A stretch of DNA of 64,000 nt from positions 90,966,001-91,030,000 of the forward strand of contig CM074856.1 in NCBI GenBank assembly GCA_037501455.1, given 5' to 3'. This document shows positions 11,855-24,104 of the stretch, piece by piece. Made by a program: the position numbers and the translations under genes. Within the stretch, counting starts at the first letter, position 1. Every line of letters begins with the position of its first letter. The stretch is from Lantana camara (taxonomy: Eukaryota; Streptophyta; Magnoliopsida; Lamiales; Verbenaceae). The notes beneath the pieces were generated by a model. That model saw nothing but the letters and a program-made list of their open reading frames with translations. It did not search any database and had not been told where the DNA came from.

Positions 11855-12831
11855 ATGCCTCTAAGGAGAGATAGACATAGGTCACCGGATCGACGTCGTC
11901 ATTGGGACCGTTCTCCTACACCTCAACAACCATAACCACCTCCAATGGATATGGGAAACTTTATGGAAGCTGTTTTTAATTATGTTGAGCATCAGAGAGC
12001 TCAAGCTCCCCTACCACCACAAACAGATCGACCGGCTCATCCACCAAATAATAACAGGGATTCTCATGGGGTATTTCTAAGCTGTAATCCCCCTCGTTTT
12101 TTTGGTTCTCTTGATGATGCGGTTTCAGAGGGATGGTTGACTAGGATGAAGAGAATTTATGGAGTCCGATAGTTCACCACACAAGAAAGGGCTCAGTTTG
12201 CCATATTCCTACTTGACGACGAGACGTATGATTGGTGGGAGAGAACGAGGGAAAAGCTAGAGGTTGATGGAGAAAATGTTATCTGGGAGGTGTTTAAAAG
12301 GGAATTCTGGGATTGTTTCATGCCGGAGGTTGTAAGGGAACGAAAGGAGCAAGAATTTATGGATTTGAAGCAAGGCAACCGTTCAGTGGCCCAATATCTT
12401 GCAACCTTCAACAGACTTGGAAAGTACGCTCCTCATATTACACGGGATGAGAAAAGAAAGGCCAAGAAATTTATGACGGGTTTGAGGCAGGATTTAAGGC
12501 ATGGACACACCAGCCATAATTTGGAGTCCTTCGCCGACACCGTACAAAGAGCTTTAGTTCAAGAGGAGGAGTACAAGAAGACAGATCTGGTTTTTAGAAC
12601 ACCAATAAGACAGGGTTCTGGATCAAGTTCGAGGAAGAGACCGATTGTTCAAGCTACTCCCCCTCCCAAAATTCCTTTTAAGAAGCCTCGAATGGGAGGG
12701 CAAGCATCACAAGCTCCAAAGGCTCTACCAACGGCACCGGCACCTACCACCTCGCGCCGAGATGTAGCTCCTTGTTTACATTGTGGAGGACCCACCCATA
12801 CCTTTAACAATTATCGGAGGAGATTGGGTTT
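11855..12831 (+). pseudogene. D gag, first part (capsid/nucleocapsid)
   Basis: Gag forms the particle shell and binds RNA. The frame opens at ATG 11855 with an arginine-rich start (MPLRRDRHRSPDRRR), typical of chromovirus gag. It holds a capsid-like region around 12180-12560 (YDWWERTREKL, then QGNRSVAQYLATFNRL) and a basic linker. It ends in the first half of a paired zinc-knuckle region (CLHCGGPTHTFNNY), whose last cysteine position is tyrosine. In-frame stops lie at 11933-11935 (TAA) and 12170-12172 (TAG). LTR G interrupts the gene at 12832; the same gene resumes at 26690 after the GGTTT duplication. An open stretch that reads on to 12970 is coding only up to 12831; beyond that it is LTR. 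Confidence 0.8.
12827..12831. repeat. Target-site duplication of G, left copy (GGTTT)
   Basis: GGTTT lies before TGTAGCGCC and is repeated at 26690-26694. Gag homology continues across the pair. Confidence 0.85.
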
Positions 12832-13198
12832 TGTAGCGCCCCTTAACACTACAACCCTGCACCGTTGTACTTCCCGAGTGGATGTGAGACCTAGCACTCG
12901 AGAAATACTCCGGCGAACGAACAAGACTATACAATACCAGAGTATGAAATTTAAACGCAACGAAAAATAAACTTGAGCAATATAAGGGGACAACACATGA
13001 CGAAACACATATCATTAAGTTGGATAAGTAATTACAGCGATAGATCTAATTTCATAGGAGAGTGCTTATTGAAATATGTACATGCACTCTTAGTATAATC
13101 CTGATTGGCTAAGATATGACACCTTAAAGCTTCAAGATACCTCTAAGGCGTCGCTCCGTGGATTCCTGAAATCATGCATTTGAAACCAGGCGAGAGGG

Positions 13199-13215
13199 TT
13201 AGTCAAAGTGACTAA
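13199..13215 (-). promoter_or_regulatory. LTR hairpin, G
   Basis: TTAGTCA-AAG-TGACTAA is a 7-bp perfect stem with a 3-nt loop, followed by GTGAAGGGGG. It is identical to the hairpins of A, and lies about 370 bases from the LTR end. Confidence 0.6.
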
Positions 13216-14496
13216 GTGAAGGGGGTGTAATAAATTATAAGTATAAGTATATGTATATATATTTATATAATCAAGAAGATATTGATCAAAATATTGGCAA
13301 TAGGATATAGCAAATAGGGAACGGTTCATAATATTTGTAAAAATAGGGATAGGGGTAACTTGGAATATTTGTAGAAATATGAACCGTTTGTAACAAGAAC
13401 TTTAATGCCCGCAAGCCAGGCCTCTCCATCCGTAACTCCTTAAATCATGACAAAATAGTAACGGCGTTGATCAAGACACCGATACTTCAATAAAACCAAT
13501 ATGATAATAACTCCGCTACTCCTTGGTGTCAATAGGGGAGCCAACCCTAGAGACCATAAACTAGATTCGGGAGGCAGCTATCTCTCCCTCATCCCTTGGC
13601 GTGGAGTAACTAACCTCCAGTTAAACCACTACCAAGAGGTGGTGGCAGTCCGCAGCTCCAACAATACCCTCGGCCCGATACCTTCTGGGTAATTGCTCGC
13701 TACGGATACAGCCGGGGCCCATAACATGAATTAAGAACAATATTTTTCTTGCATAACCCGGAATCAATGTTTTGATAAAGTGGACTTGAAATATAAAATG
13801 TCTTAGTAAAACATTGATTCCGGCATGAAAGTATTTTCCCTTTAAAAGGGACATTGTAGTACAATAATATGTATATAGGGTAGTAAATCAAAATGATAGG
13901 TAGGCTTGGAAATAGTTTTTATATAGATACATATGTATAACATGATTCCAGTCGAAAACATTTTAACCCTCACCGAGTGTCTTGACAGTCTAGATAAAAT
14001 CCTTGGGATTCCACTGTTCACTTATATCCTCGCCTGAAAGTAATAACTACTATTGGCTTAGAACTAGGTTCTAATATTTAAATTAATCAATCATACACAC
14101 CATAAGGTACTCATCATGTAATATGTTAAAGATTTCCTGGTAAACCCTAAATTTACCCGTTTAAGGGAATTTGATTAATAATTTAGGGTTTATGGGATCT
14201 TTAGCTAATCAAATATATATATACTATATGATAATTATAATTATAAGATTTGAAATAAGATTTATGGTTAAATTTGACAATGTAGGTTATCTTTGAAAAT
14301 ATTACATAGTTTACAGATTTTTGGAAAATTCGGGGAAAAATCTTTCTTTAAAATTCCAAAACTAATTTTTATGATTAATTTATTATTAATTTCGAAACTA
14401 ATTTGATTTTGGTTGACCAAAAAGTCAAAATTACTATTGAAACATTTACTATTTAATTTCATATGAATTAGACACTTTATAACACAAAATCAAATT

Positions 14497-14543
14497 CACA
14501 CACACACACACTAGTCACGGCACACACATGCACACACACACAT
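14497..14543. repeat. CA-rich simple repeat in LTR G
   Basis: Two (CA)n runs are separated by CTAGTCACGG. No function is inferred. Confidence 0.8.
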
Positions 14544-14814
14544 CCAAGAACATTAAGAATATGTTCTTGAACTTATTTGAATATTCAAAGAGGGTGTGTA
14601 ACATGTTTAATCACATTCATATTTATAACATAGAATTGAAGCATATTATAGCTCTCTATGAAAAATAATTCTAAATAAATTACTCTAGGCATGAATTTAA
14701 TCAAACAACATCATAATTATTTAAATACATACTCACATTATATCATATCATAATTCATGCATTTAATAAAATTCCATAATGTGCACACATTGTATTTAAG
14801 ACTAACAATTATGC

Positions 14815-14819
14815 ACATA
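14815..14819. repeat. Target-site duplication of A, left copy (ACATA)
   Basis: Directly precedes TGTGGCGCC and is repeated at 25329-25333. Confidence 0.9.
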
Positions 14820-17689
14820 TGTGGCGCCCTTGCCACATCCCGCACTGAGAAATACCCCGAGTGTTAGCTTTGGGCCTTCACTCGTGATCTTTCCCAGCGA
14901 ACGGTGATGAACAAACAAACAAAAGTATAGCGGAAGCATAAAATAATGTTAGTCGACATCAAACTTCAAAGATAATTATAAGGCCGGTAAGGCCGACGAC
15001 AAACGACAACTTTATTAGGTATAGGTGCATAAATTGTACATACTGAGTTTCCCACGAAGGAGAAATTCAAAAACTCATAACTTCAAAACAAACTATTTAA
15101 AAGGCTCCTGACAACCTAGACCAACATGCCGCTTATTCGCACCTGCCTGAAGCCAAAACCAGAATAAAGGGGACGTTAGTCAAAGTGACTAAGTGAGGGG
15201 GTTGTACATATATATAAACGAAATCACAAGCTTGTTTCACATTTTCCTTATTTTTGAAAACGAGATGTAAACGTATAAGAAGTGATAGCTTTTAGTTTGT
15301 ACGAAAACACACTTGTGAACCAATAATCAAAACGATCGATCAATCACAGTAACCCGGCGAGTACGGGCGAGTTCTCCAACCTTTCACACCTTGAACACAA
15401 GAAACACAAAATAGAAACCAGCCTTCTCCCTCCAATTGTTAGTCGAGGTGCCCCACAACCAACCACACGATCACATAGATAGGGGCAATATACCCTGGTA
15501 CCAATAACCTCACTCTATACATGACGCAGTCAACCTCCGGCTAAGCCCCGTATAGAGCTTCACAGAAGTACGTAGTAAAGATCAGCCTTTGGTGCACACC
15601 TCCGGGCATCACCCACTAGATACTTCGGGGCCCATATTCCCCAAGGGCGTCCCCAAGGGTTCTATCAGATCGATACTCGCATTTCAAAACAGTTTCACAC
15701 TTTCAAACACTTTCTTTCTTTTAACCATTTAATAGTTCAAAATCACACTTTTTGTTCACTCACACGTATATATAGTATAAACAAGGACCCATTTTTATAA
15801 GGAAATCTGATTTTTCAATAAAATACTAAAATATTATCAAACAGCTAATAATATATAGTATCAACGGTTTGAAAATTAAAATCAATAAATAAGGGTTGGG
15901 TTTTAAGAAGATATATATTCACATAATATATGTTTTGGCCCCAGTTGAAAACATTTTAATCCCTCACCTCAAAATCTTCAAAACTTCAAAAGAGACAACA
16001 CCCAACAAGATCAGGGCTCCCCCTTAGGAATGCCTGTTACACACATACGACTACAAGTTAAGACTTAACTCGACTCGACAACTAGATAATTACATCCGAC
16101 ACGTACGGCTACTACCGAAACCACACTTGAATTAAGCATTTAAGCAATTTGATCAAGCTCAACATAAAACTTAAATAACAGAATCATTCATTGAATATTT
16201 ATTATTATTATTAATATTATTATTATTTTAATATATCATTAAGTTAGTGGATTAATAAACGGATATACACGTAAGTTATAACACTTGTCAAAGCTTACCG
16301 AATTTAAAATTTCAAATAGGCATTGATACAGTTTATAGGTATGCCTTCAAAATAGAAGTGTTCCGATTCTCAATTCGTCAGTACCAGAACATTTATTGAT
16401 CTGCGCACCTATTTGCCTAACCAGACTTATTAAGTAAAAAATATATATATATATATATAAAATTTACGTAGGTGCACAATCAATGATCATCAAGCATTAA
16501 CTTCTCAAGAAATTATCCATTTAACATATTTATTTATTTCTTTTTGATTAATTAAGATATATGTAACCATCTTCAGATAACTACATATGTACGAATAAAT
16601 TAACATGAAATAAAATTGAAATCTTGCTCTACATATTTATACAAACATAGATCTAATTTATTTCATACTTTCAAAATTATAATTAAGGAAAACATACAAA
16701 TTTTGAAAAAAGGGTTGAACTAATTCCAAATTATAAACTCATTCGGTTAATCTAACCACATATTTTTAACAAACAAATTAAATTAGATAACATTCAAGTA
16801 TCACTTGAATAATTGTTCAAAATAAATTATATCAAACAATAGTTAAGATAAATTTAAAACAACAAATAACAAGAGCTGCTTACCTCAAACGTCGTACAAA
16901 GTGTCAGAGTTTTTAGATCGAAACTCAATTTGCAAGGGAAAATAACTAAGGTTACGCTCTTCTTTTGTTTCCTAACACCTCTGTTGTTCTTGTTAAATGA
17001 AAAAGGCTTAGAGGAAGTTCAATAGACGAAGTTGGGTCATGCTTCTTAAAACCGACATAGGAAAAATTAATTTTCTAATGGTTACTAAAGTTGGAATTCT
17101 TAGCAGAGAGGGTTGGTGTATGGCATTCATCTTGGGGACCGTGACGCCTTGTCCATTTACAAAAATTAATTATTACTATTCTCCTTCTTATTATATTGGA
17201 CAAGTGGAATACATGCAATTACCAATTGAGGATGATAAGTCTGTTTTCATAAGTTGTAACACATGTTCCCTGCACGTGGATCTAGTAACTAAGACCTTGT
17301 TAATAAAATAAAAATTGACGCATGTATTGCTTTGTAGGTTCGGACAAAATTTTTGTTTGTACGTAAATTATAATACCTTTCACACGTGTGCATATATTTT
17401 AAGTTCTATATTTTAAGTTCTACAATATATATATTATGATCATTATAATTAATTAATTAACTCACAATATTTATACATATTAGAAATATTAGAAATGGTA
17501 GAATTCAATTAAACGAATATGCAATTATAGATGATTTTATTTGAGGTTGAGGTGCACGTAAGTTATTTATAATATTTTAGGTATAAAAGAATACTTAAAC
17601 ACATGATTTACCCGATCAATTTCTAAACGTGTCCCGATATTTTAATTAACTTACCCATTTTGGTTTGGTTCAAAATCTGGGTTGTTACA
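14820..17689 (-). repeat. Element A 3' LTR (left copy)
   Basis: It is 2,870 bp, running TGTGGCGCC...TTGTTACA on the plus strand. It aligns throughout with 22446-25328. It carries a hairpin at 15176-15192 and a short AT microsatellite near 16440-16459. No palindrome cluster was found here. A 90-codon ORF (17039-17311, antisense to the element) is present in both LTRs; I do not consider it a gene. Confidence 0.95.
15176..15192 (-). promoter_or_regulatory. LTR hairpin, A left LTR
   Basis: TTAGTCA-AAG-TGACTAA, followed by GTGAGGGGG, about 355 bases from the LTR end. Confidence 0.6.
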
Positions 17690-18073
17690 CTCTCCTCCCC
17701 TTAAATGAATCTGGTCCCCAGATTCCACTTCTGATCCTTCAATCAATTCGGGGTAGTGCTTTTTCATTTTCTCCTCTGTTTCCCATGTAGCCTCTTCGGT
17801 TGTCTGATTCCTCCACAACACCTTTACTAATGGAATCCTTCTATTTCTAAGTTCTTGATATTTACTATCCAATACTTGTACTGGTTTCATGGTGAAGGTT
17901 AGATTTGGCTCTAATTGCGCTTCCCCCACGGGAAGGATATGAGATTCATCAGGGTAATACTTTCTGAGTTGTGAAACGTGAAATACATTGTGAATCCCTG
18001 TGAGACTTGGGGGTAAATCCAATCGATAGGCTGTTTTCCCAATTCGCTCTAGAATTTCAAATGGGCCAATGTA
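17651..18073 (-). pseudogene. Element A integrase C-terminus and chromodomain-like tail
   Basis: The integrase tail helps bind DNA, and in chromoviruses ends in a chromodomain thought to steer insertion into heterochromatin (family knowledge). The segment reads LPPSLTGIHNVFHVSQLRK, then a region ending RIPLVKVLWRNQTTEEATWE, the hallmark of the plant chromovirus tail. The stop TAA at 17651-17653 lies inside the LTR, so the last 13 or so codons overlap the LTR. The segment is in the same frame as the upstream integrase, but is separated from it by a TGA at 18074-18076. Frame and motifs are otherwise preserved. Confidence 0.9.
17690..17700 (-). other. Polypurine tract of A
   Basis: CTCTCCTCCCC on the plus strand, i.e. 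GGGGAGGAGAG in sense, directly next to the 3' LTR. This is the expected primer for plus-strand DNA synthesis. Confidence 0.85.
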
Positions 18074-18814
18074 TCATGGATTCAATTTTCCACCCTTTCC
18101 GATTCTCGTGAATCCCTTTCTTGGTGAGGCTTTCAAAAATACACGATCACCCACTTCAAATTCTAGATCTCGTCGTCTTCTGTCCGCATAGCTCTTTTGC
18201 CTGTCTTGGGTAGCCTTCATCCATTGTTGGATGATCTGTACTTTCTCAATTGCATCTTGAATCAAATCTGGAGGGGTCGCTCGATGAATACCATCTTCAG
18301 TCCATTTCCAGTCTTCCAAATCCCAATACAGTGGGGATCTGCATTTTCTTCCATATAGAGCTTCATACGGTGCCATCCCAATTGAAGCTTGATAACTGTT
18401 GTTGTAAGCAAACTCGATCAGGGTCAATTGTTTGTTCCAACTCTCATGGAAATCTAACGCGCAAGCCCTTAACATATCTTCTAGGTATTTGATTAACCTT
18501 TCTGATTGACCATCGGTTTGTGGGTGAGCTGCAGTGCTGAACTTCAACTTAGTTCCCAAATAGCACTGCAAGTCCTGCCATAACTTTGAAGTGAATTTAG
18601 GATCCCTATCCGAAATGATGCTTATTGGAATTCCGTGCAGCCTGAAAATCTCCTGATGATACAGTTCTGCCAGTTTTTCTACCTTATCAGTTGATTTTAC
18701 TGAGAGAAAGTGAGCTGATTTGGTCAATCTGTCGATTATAACCCAGATACTATCATAACCACCTCGAACTTTAGGAAGTCCTGTTAGGAAATCCATAGTC
18801 ACTTGTTCCCATTT
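18074..18814 (-). pseudogene. Element A integrase catalytic core
   Basis: Integrase joins element DNA into the host chromosome. The frame opens just after a TAG at 18815-18817 and ends at TGA 18074-18076. Visible are MDFLTGLP with the first catalytic Asp, DRLTKSAHF, SDRDPKF with the second Asp, HPQTDGQSERLIKYLED with the Glu of the DDE triad, and the conserved LYGRKCRSPLYWD. The tail GDRVFLKASPRKGFTRIGKGGKLNP leads into the C-terminal domain. The catalytic triad is intact; only the stops at either end break the gene. Both stops can be explained by G-to-A or C-to-T change, as expected for methylated plant repeats (inference). Confidence 0.9.
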
Positions 18815-21800
18815 CTACGTTGGTATTGGTAATGGTTGTAACGTTCCACCTGGTTTCTGATGCTCGGCTTTCACTTGTTGGCACGTGAGACATCTTTTTA
18901 CGAAATCTACCACATCTCGTTTCATTCCATTCCACCAATAATGTGCCTTGAGATCCTTGTACATCTTGTTTCCTCCAGGATGAATTGTATAAGCAGACTT
19001 ATGAGCTTCTTCAAGGATTTCTCGTCTCAGTGTCGTTGGAATATAGACCCTATTCTTGTATCTGAAGATGCCCGTATCATCAAAACCGAACTTTGAATCT
19101 GGTGTCTCTTTGATCCGTTCTGCCTGTCTTTGAACCCACTCATCTGTCGTTTGCGCTTCCTTAACTCGTACACCCAAATCTGACTTAATGGTGATATTCG
19201 CCACTCGTGGTTCAGATGTAATACGAATTCTGTCCGGTATGTTTTCATCTGAAGTTGAAGCCCCTTTCAAGCAAGCTATACTCGTTTTTCTGCTTAAAGC
19301 ATCCGCTACTATGTTTGCCTTTCCTGGATGGTATTGAATTCTACAATCGTAATCTTCTAGGAACTCCATCCATCTCCTCTGTCTCATATTTAGTTCCTTC
19401 TGGGTAAATAGGTGTTTCAAACTCTTATGATCAGTAAAGATATCAAATGAAACACCATACAAGTAATGTCGCCACTTAGCCAATGCGAAAATGACCGCTG
19501 CCAACTCCAAGTCATGGGTAGGGTAGTTTTGCTCATGGGAACGCAACTTTCTTGATGCATACGCAATAACCTTTCCTTTCTGCATCAATACGCATCCCAA
19601 GCCTTCTTTTGAAGCATCTGTGTATACCATATACCCTTCTGATCCTTCTGGTAATGCTAGTATGGGTGTTGTGGTCAATCTCTTCTTTAACTCCTGAAAG
19701 CTGGTTTCACATTTGTCATCCCACTGAAACTTCAGGTTCTTTTTGGTTAACTGAGTAAGTGGGGATGCAATCTTGGAAAAATCTCGAACAAACCTCCGGT
19801 AGTACCCAGCTAATCCCAAGAAACTTCTTACTTCTGAAGGCGTCTTAGGTTGTTCCCAACTCATAACTGCTTCGATCTTTGATGGATCAACTTCTATACC
19901 ATTTCCTGAAATGATATGTCCAAGAAATGCAACTTGGTCTATCCAAAATTCACATTTGCTGAACTTGGCAAATAACTGGTGTCGTCGTAGGGTTTCCAAC
20001 ACAATGCGAAGGTGTTCTGTGTGTTCTTCTTCCGATTTTGAGAATACTAGAATATCATCAATAAAGATGACAACGAACTTGTCAAGATATGATCTGAAAA
20101 TTCTATGCATCATATCCATGAAAGCTGCTGGGGCATTGGTTAAACCAAACGGCATCACGACAAATTCGAAATGTCCGTACCGCGTGTTAAATCCAGTCTT
20201 GGGGATGTCCTTCTTTTTGATGCGAAGTTGATAGTACCCTTGCCTAAGGTCGAGTTTGGAGTAAACTCTTGATCCTTGCAATAAGTCGAACAATTCCTCA
20301 ATGTGAGGTAGAGGATACTTGTTCTTTATTGTCATTCTGTTCAGCTCTCTGTAGTCGATGCACATTCTGAGGGATCCATCTTTCTTCTTTACAAACAAAA
20401 CTGGAGCACCCCAAGGTGAGGTACTCGGATTGATGTATCCACTGGCCAACAAATCGTCCAATTGTGTCTTCAGTTCCTTTAGTTCTACTGGTGCCATTCT
20501 ATAGGGTGTCTTGGAATATGGCTCTGCTCCCGGAATAAGGTCAATCAAAAACTCAATCTCTCGTTCTGGTGGCAGTGAGTTTAGACTCTCAGGAAATACG
20601 TCAGGAAACTCCTTGACCACATCCATTTCCTCTAATTTCACTTGATCCTTCGATCGGTTGAGCAAGTAGGCAACATATCCAGTAGGCCCAACTCTGATAA
20701 GTTGTTTAGCCTCCATTACGGATATGATAGGCACCCGTATTACTTTGTCGTCTTTAATTCCCTTCTTAGTTGACTCTTCTATTCCTAAGATGACTCTCTT
20801 CTCATAGCAGTTCACTTGCGCCCGATTCCGGAACAACCAGTCCATACCCAAAATAACTCCATACCTTTGTATCGGTATCTCGATTAGGTCAGCCGGGTAG
20901 ATCTTATTATTAACCCTTACGGGACAACGTCTATAAATTCGATCGGTTGTAAAGCTAGATCCTAGAGGGGAGCTAACTTCATACACGTAAGGCAAGCACT
21001 CAACATACACAGGTAATTTTAAAGCAACATCATGCGCAATAAATGAGTGTGTCGCACCCGGATCATATAATACCCTAACTGGGATGTCTAAGATGTTTAG
21101 CGTACCTTCTACAACTGCAGTTGGATCCACTGGTTCCTCTTCGCCCCCCAATGCATATGCCCGAGCGCGAACAATTGGTCTCCCTGCTCCCCCAGCCTGT
21201 TGAACATTTCCCACTGGTGCTCTTGGACCTTGTTGTGGTTGTGCCTTTGGGCAGTTTCTAATGATGTGTTCGTCACTACCGCACCGTAGATAACAGCCTA
21301 ACTTCCTCCAGCAATTGTTTTCCTCATGATTTGGTCCACCACAAAATCCACACTTATGTTCTGGAGCATGGGCCCCCATTGGGCGTAGAGCTGCATTAGG
21401 CTTGTGGCCCATAGGTCCATTCCCAAATTTACGAGGCTTTTTATATGTAGGTTGGTTCGTCCTCATGAATGGCCTCTTGGATCCAGAAGACTGATTCATT
21501 GTGTTCATTGGCACAAGAACCGATCGCATATCTCGTATCTCAGACTCCACCTCCATAGCCCTTGACACTGCATCCGTATATTCTATGACTTTAGAAGTCA
21601 TCAAGGCGTATCTTATTTCGTGCCTAAGCCCTTGGATGAATCGCTTAGTTCTCCTCCTCTGACCCGGCACGATATGAGGCGCATAATTGATTAGACGAGC
21701 AAATCGTGCCTCATATTCTGCAACACTAGCATTTCCTTGAATCAACTCCACAAACTCTTTCTCCCACGATCACGAATCACTTGGGGAATATACTTGTCTC

Positions 21801-21849
21801 TAAATTCATTTAGGAATTGGCCCCAAGTAATTGGTCCTCCAATAACCTG
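18815..21849 (-). pseudogene. Element A gag (3' part), protease, RT, RNase H, integrase N-terminus
   Basis: A 978-residue open frame (from 21751 down) carries most of the polyprotein. Counted from its first codon: gag capsid end with [13 protein letters not shown] (5-17); paired zinc knuckles at about 134-167, the first CX2CX4HX4C, the second with CX3C spacing at its start; aspartic protease DPGATHSF at about 230; reverse transcriptase with MCIDYREL near 463 and catalytic FIDDIL near 563; RNase H with [10 protein letters not shown] near 710, TDHKS near 773 and ADALSRK near 816; and the integrase HHCC zinc site (H917, H924, C954, C957). It ends at TAG 18815-18817. A frameshift near 21760-21775 separates it from the gag start. 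This is the longest open frame in the window. Confidence 0.95.
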
Positions 21850-22221
21850 TCATCCTTGTTGTGTGAGTTTCCACCAATCTTGAGCAGGACCTTTAAGCAG
21901 AAACACTGCGAATTCTACCCGATCAGGGTCTCTAATTCGAGTAACTTGGAAAATTTGTTCCAGTTCAGATATCCACTCTTCAGCCTTCAGATCATCAGTC
22001 TGGCCATAGAACTTGGGTGGATTATACTTGAGAAACTTATCTAGTGCTTTCTCTTCTGCCTGCACTGGTCCTTGACACTGTTGCTGAGCTTGCTGGGTTG
22101 CTTGTTGGACACAAACTTGTGCAAAATGACGCGCAAAGTCGTTAACATTTACATTCTCAGGTGCAACTTGTTCTGGCACTGGTGGTAGGATCTTAGCACG
22201 AGGGGGTCTTCCGCGTGGCAT
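21850..22221 (-). pseudogene. Element A gag, N-terminal part
   Basis: Start ATG at 22221-22219 gives MPRGRPPRAK, a basic gag start; the reading could open slightly upstream at a GTG but the ATG is preferred. It follows with a Gln-rich stretch and a capsid motif region (LKYNPPKFYGQTDDLKAEEW, then FLLKGPAQDWW). It ends at a TGA at 21850-21852, after which the same frame continues until a frameshift near 21760-21775. About 200 bases separate the ATG from the primer site, so the leader is short. Confidence 0.9.
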
Positions 22222-22427
22222 TGTTGTAATCACAACTTACTGACAATATGATGCATGATGGATTAGAACATAATCATATAAGGCACAAAAATATCGCATT
22301 GGCACGTACCACAAGCGCATACAAAAGCATATAATGACTCAAATCTTATAGCCGTACAACCTAGACTCACTCCAAGACTCACCCTAGACTCGTTCTAGAC
22401 ACGACAAGAGCTCCGGTTTCCAACCGG

Positions 22428-22439
22428 GCTCTGATACCA
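22428..22439 (-). other. Primer-binding site of A
   Basis: GCTCTGATACCA on the plus strand is TGGTATCAGAGC in sense, complementary to the 3' end of initiator tRNA-Met, 6 bases from the 5' LTR. Confidence 0.95.
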
Positions 22440-22801
22440 CCCAAATGTGGCGCCCTTGCCACATCCCGCACTGAGAAATACCCCGAGTGTTAGCTTTGGG
22501 CCTTCACTCGTGATCTTTCCCAGCGAACGGTGACGAACAAACAAACAGAAGTATAGCGGAAGCATAAAATAATGCCAGTCGACATCAAACTTCAAAGATA
22601 ATTATAAGGCCGGTAAGGCCGACGACAAACGACAACCGTATTAGGTATAGGTGCATAAACTGTACATACTGAGTTTGCCACGAAGGAGAAATTCAAAAAC
22701 TCATAACTTCAAAACAAACTATTTAAACGGCTCCTGACAACCTAGACCAACATGTCGCTTATTCGCACCTGCCTGAAGCCAAAACCAGAATAAAGGGGAC
22801 G

Positions 22802-22818
22802 TTAGTCAAAGTGACTAA
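22802..22818 (-). promoter_or_regulatory. LTR hairpin, A right LTR
   Basis: Same as 15176-15192: TTAGTCA-AAG-TGACTAA. Confidence 0.6.
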
Positions 22819-24062
22819 GTGAGGGGGTTGTACATATATATAAACGAAATCACAAGCTTGGTTCACATTTTCCTTATTTTCGAAAACGAGATGTAAACGT
22901 ATAAGAAGTGATAGCTTTTAGTTTGTACGAAAACACACTTGTGAACCAATAATCAAAACGATCGATCAATCACAGTAACCCGGCGAGTACGGGCGAGTTC
23001 TCCAACCTTTCACACCTTGAACACAAGAAACACAAAATAGAAACCAGCCTTCTCCCTCCAATTGTTAGTCGAGGTGCCCCCCAACCAACCACACGATCAC
23101 ATAGATAGGGGCAATATGCCCTGGTACCAATAACCTCACTCTATACATGACGCAGTCAACCTCCGGCTACGCCCCGTATAGAGCTTCACAGAAGTACGTA
23201 GTAAAGATCAGCCTTTGGTGCACACCTCCGGGCTTCACCCACTAGATACTTCGGGGCCCATATTCCCCAAGGGCGTACCCAAGGGTTCTATCAGATCAAT
23301 ACTCGCATTTCAAAACAGTTTCACACTTTCAAACACTTTCTTTCTCTTAACCATTTAATAGTTCAAAATCACACTTTTTGTTCACTCACACGTATATATA
23401 GTATAAACAAGGACCCATTTTTATAAGGAAATCTGATTTTTCAATAAAATACTAAAATATTATCAAACAGCTAATAATATATAGTATCAACGGTTTGAAA
23501 ATCAAAATCAATAAATAAGGGTTGGGTTTTAAGAAGATATATTCACATAATATATGTTTTGGCCCCAGTTGAAAACATTTTAATCCCTCACCTCAAAATC
23601 TTCAAAACTTCAAAAGAGACAACACCCAACAAGATCAGGGCTCCCCCTTAGGAATGCCTGTTACACACATACGACTACAAGTTAAGACTTAACTCGACTC
23701 GACAACTAGATAATTACATCCGACACGTACGGCTACTACCGAAACCACACTTGAATTAAGCATTTAAGCAATTTGATCAAGCTCAACATAAAACTTAAAT
23801 AACAGAATCATTCATTGATTATTTATTATTATTATTACTATTATTATTATTATTTTAATATATCATTAAGTTAGTGGATTAATAAACGGATATACACGTA
23901 AGTTATAACACTTGTCAAAGCTTACCGAATTTAAAATTTCAAATAGGCATTGATACAGTTTATAGGTATGCCTTCAAAATAGAAGTGTTCCGATTCTCAA
24001 TTCGTCAGTACCAGAACATTTATTGATCTGCGCACCTATTTGCCTAACCAGACTAATTAAGT

Positions 24063-24065
<3 letters not shown>

Positions 24066-24101
<36 letters not shown>
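24066..24101. repeat. AT microsatellite in A right LTR
   Basis: A pure AT/TA run of about 36 bases, against about 19 in the left LTR (16441-16459). This is replication slippage since insertion. Confidence 0.85.

Positions 24102-24104
<3 letters not shown>

Noticed and set aside
12290..12970. A single 226-residue gag protein ending at 12970
   Set aside because: From 12832 the frame reads into LTR G. The real gag continues at 26690.
17039..17311. A 90-codon ORF in both A LTRs (also 24678-24950), antisense to the element
   Set aside because: The LTRs are young, so shared openness means little. By eye there are about three silent and three amino-acid changes, which is neutral. No motif.
22428..22439. 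tRNA genes at the TGGTATCAGAGC sites
   Set aside because: Only the short complement of a tRNA 3' end is present, next to an LTR. These are primer-binding sites.
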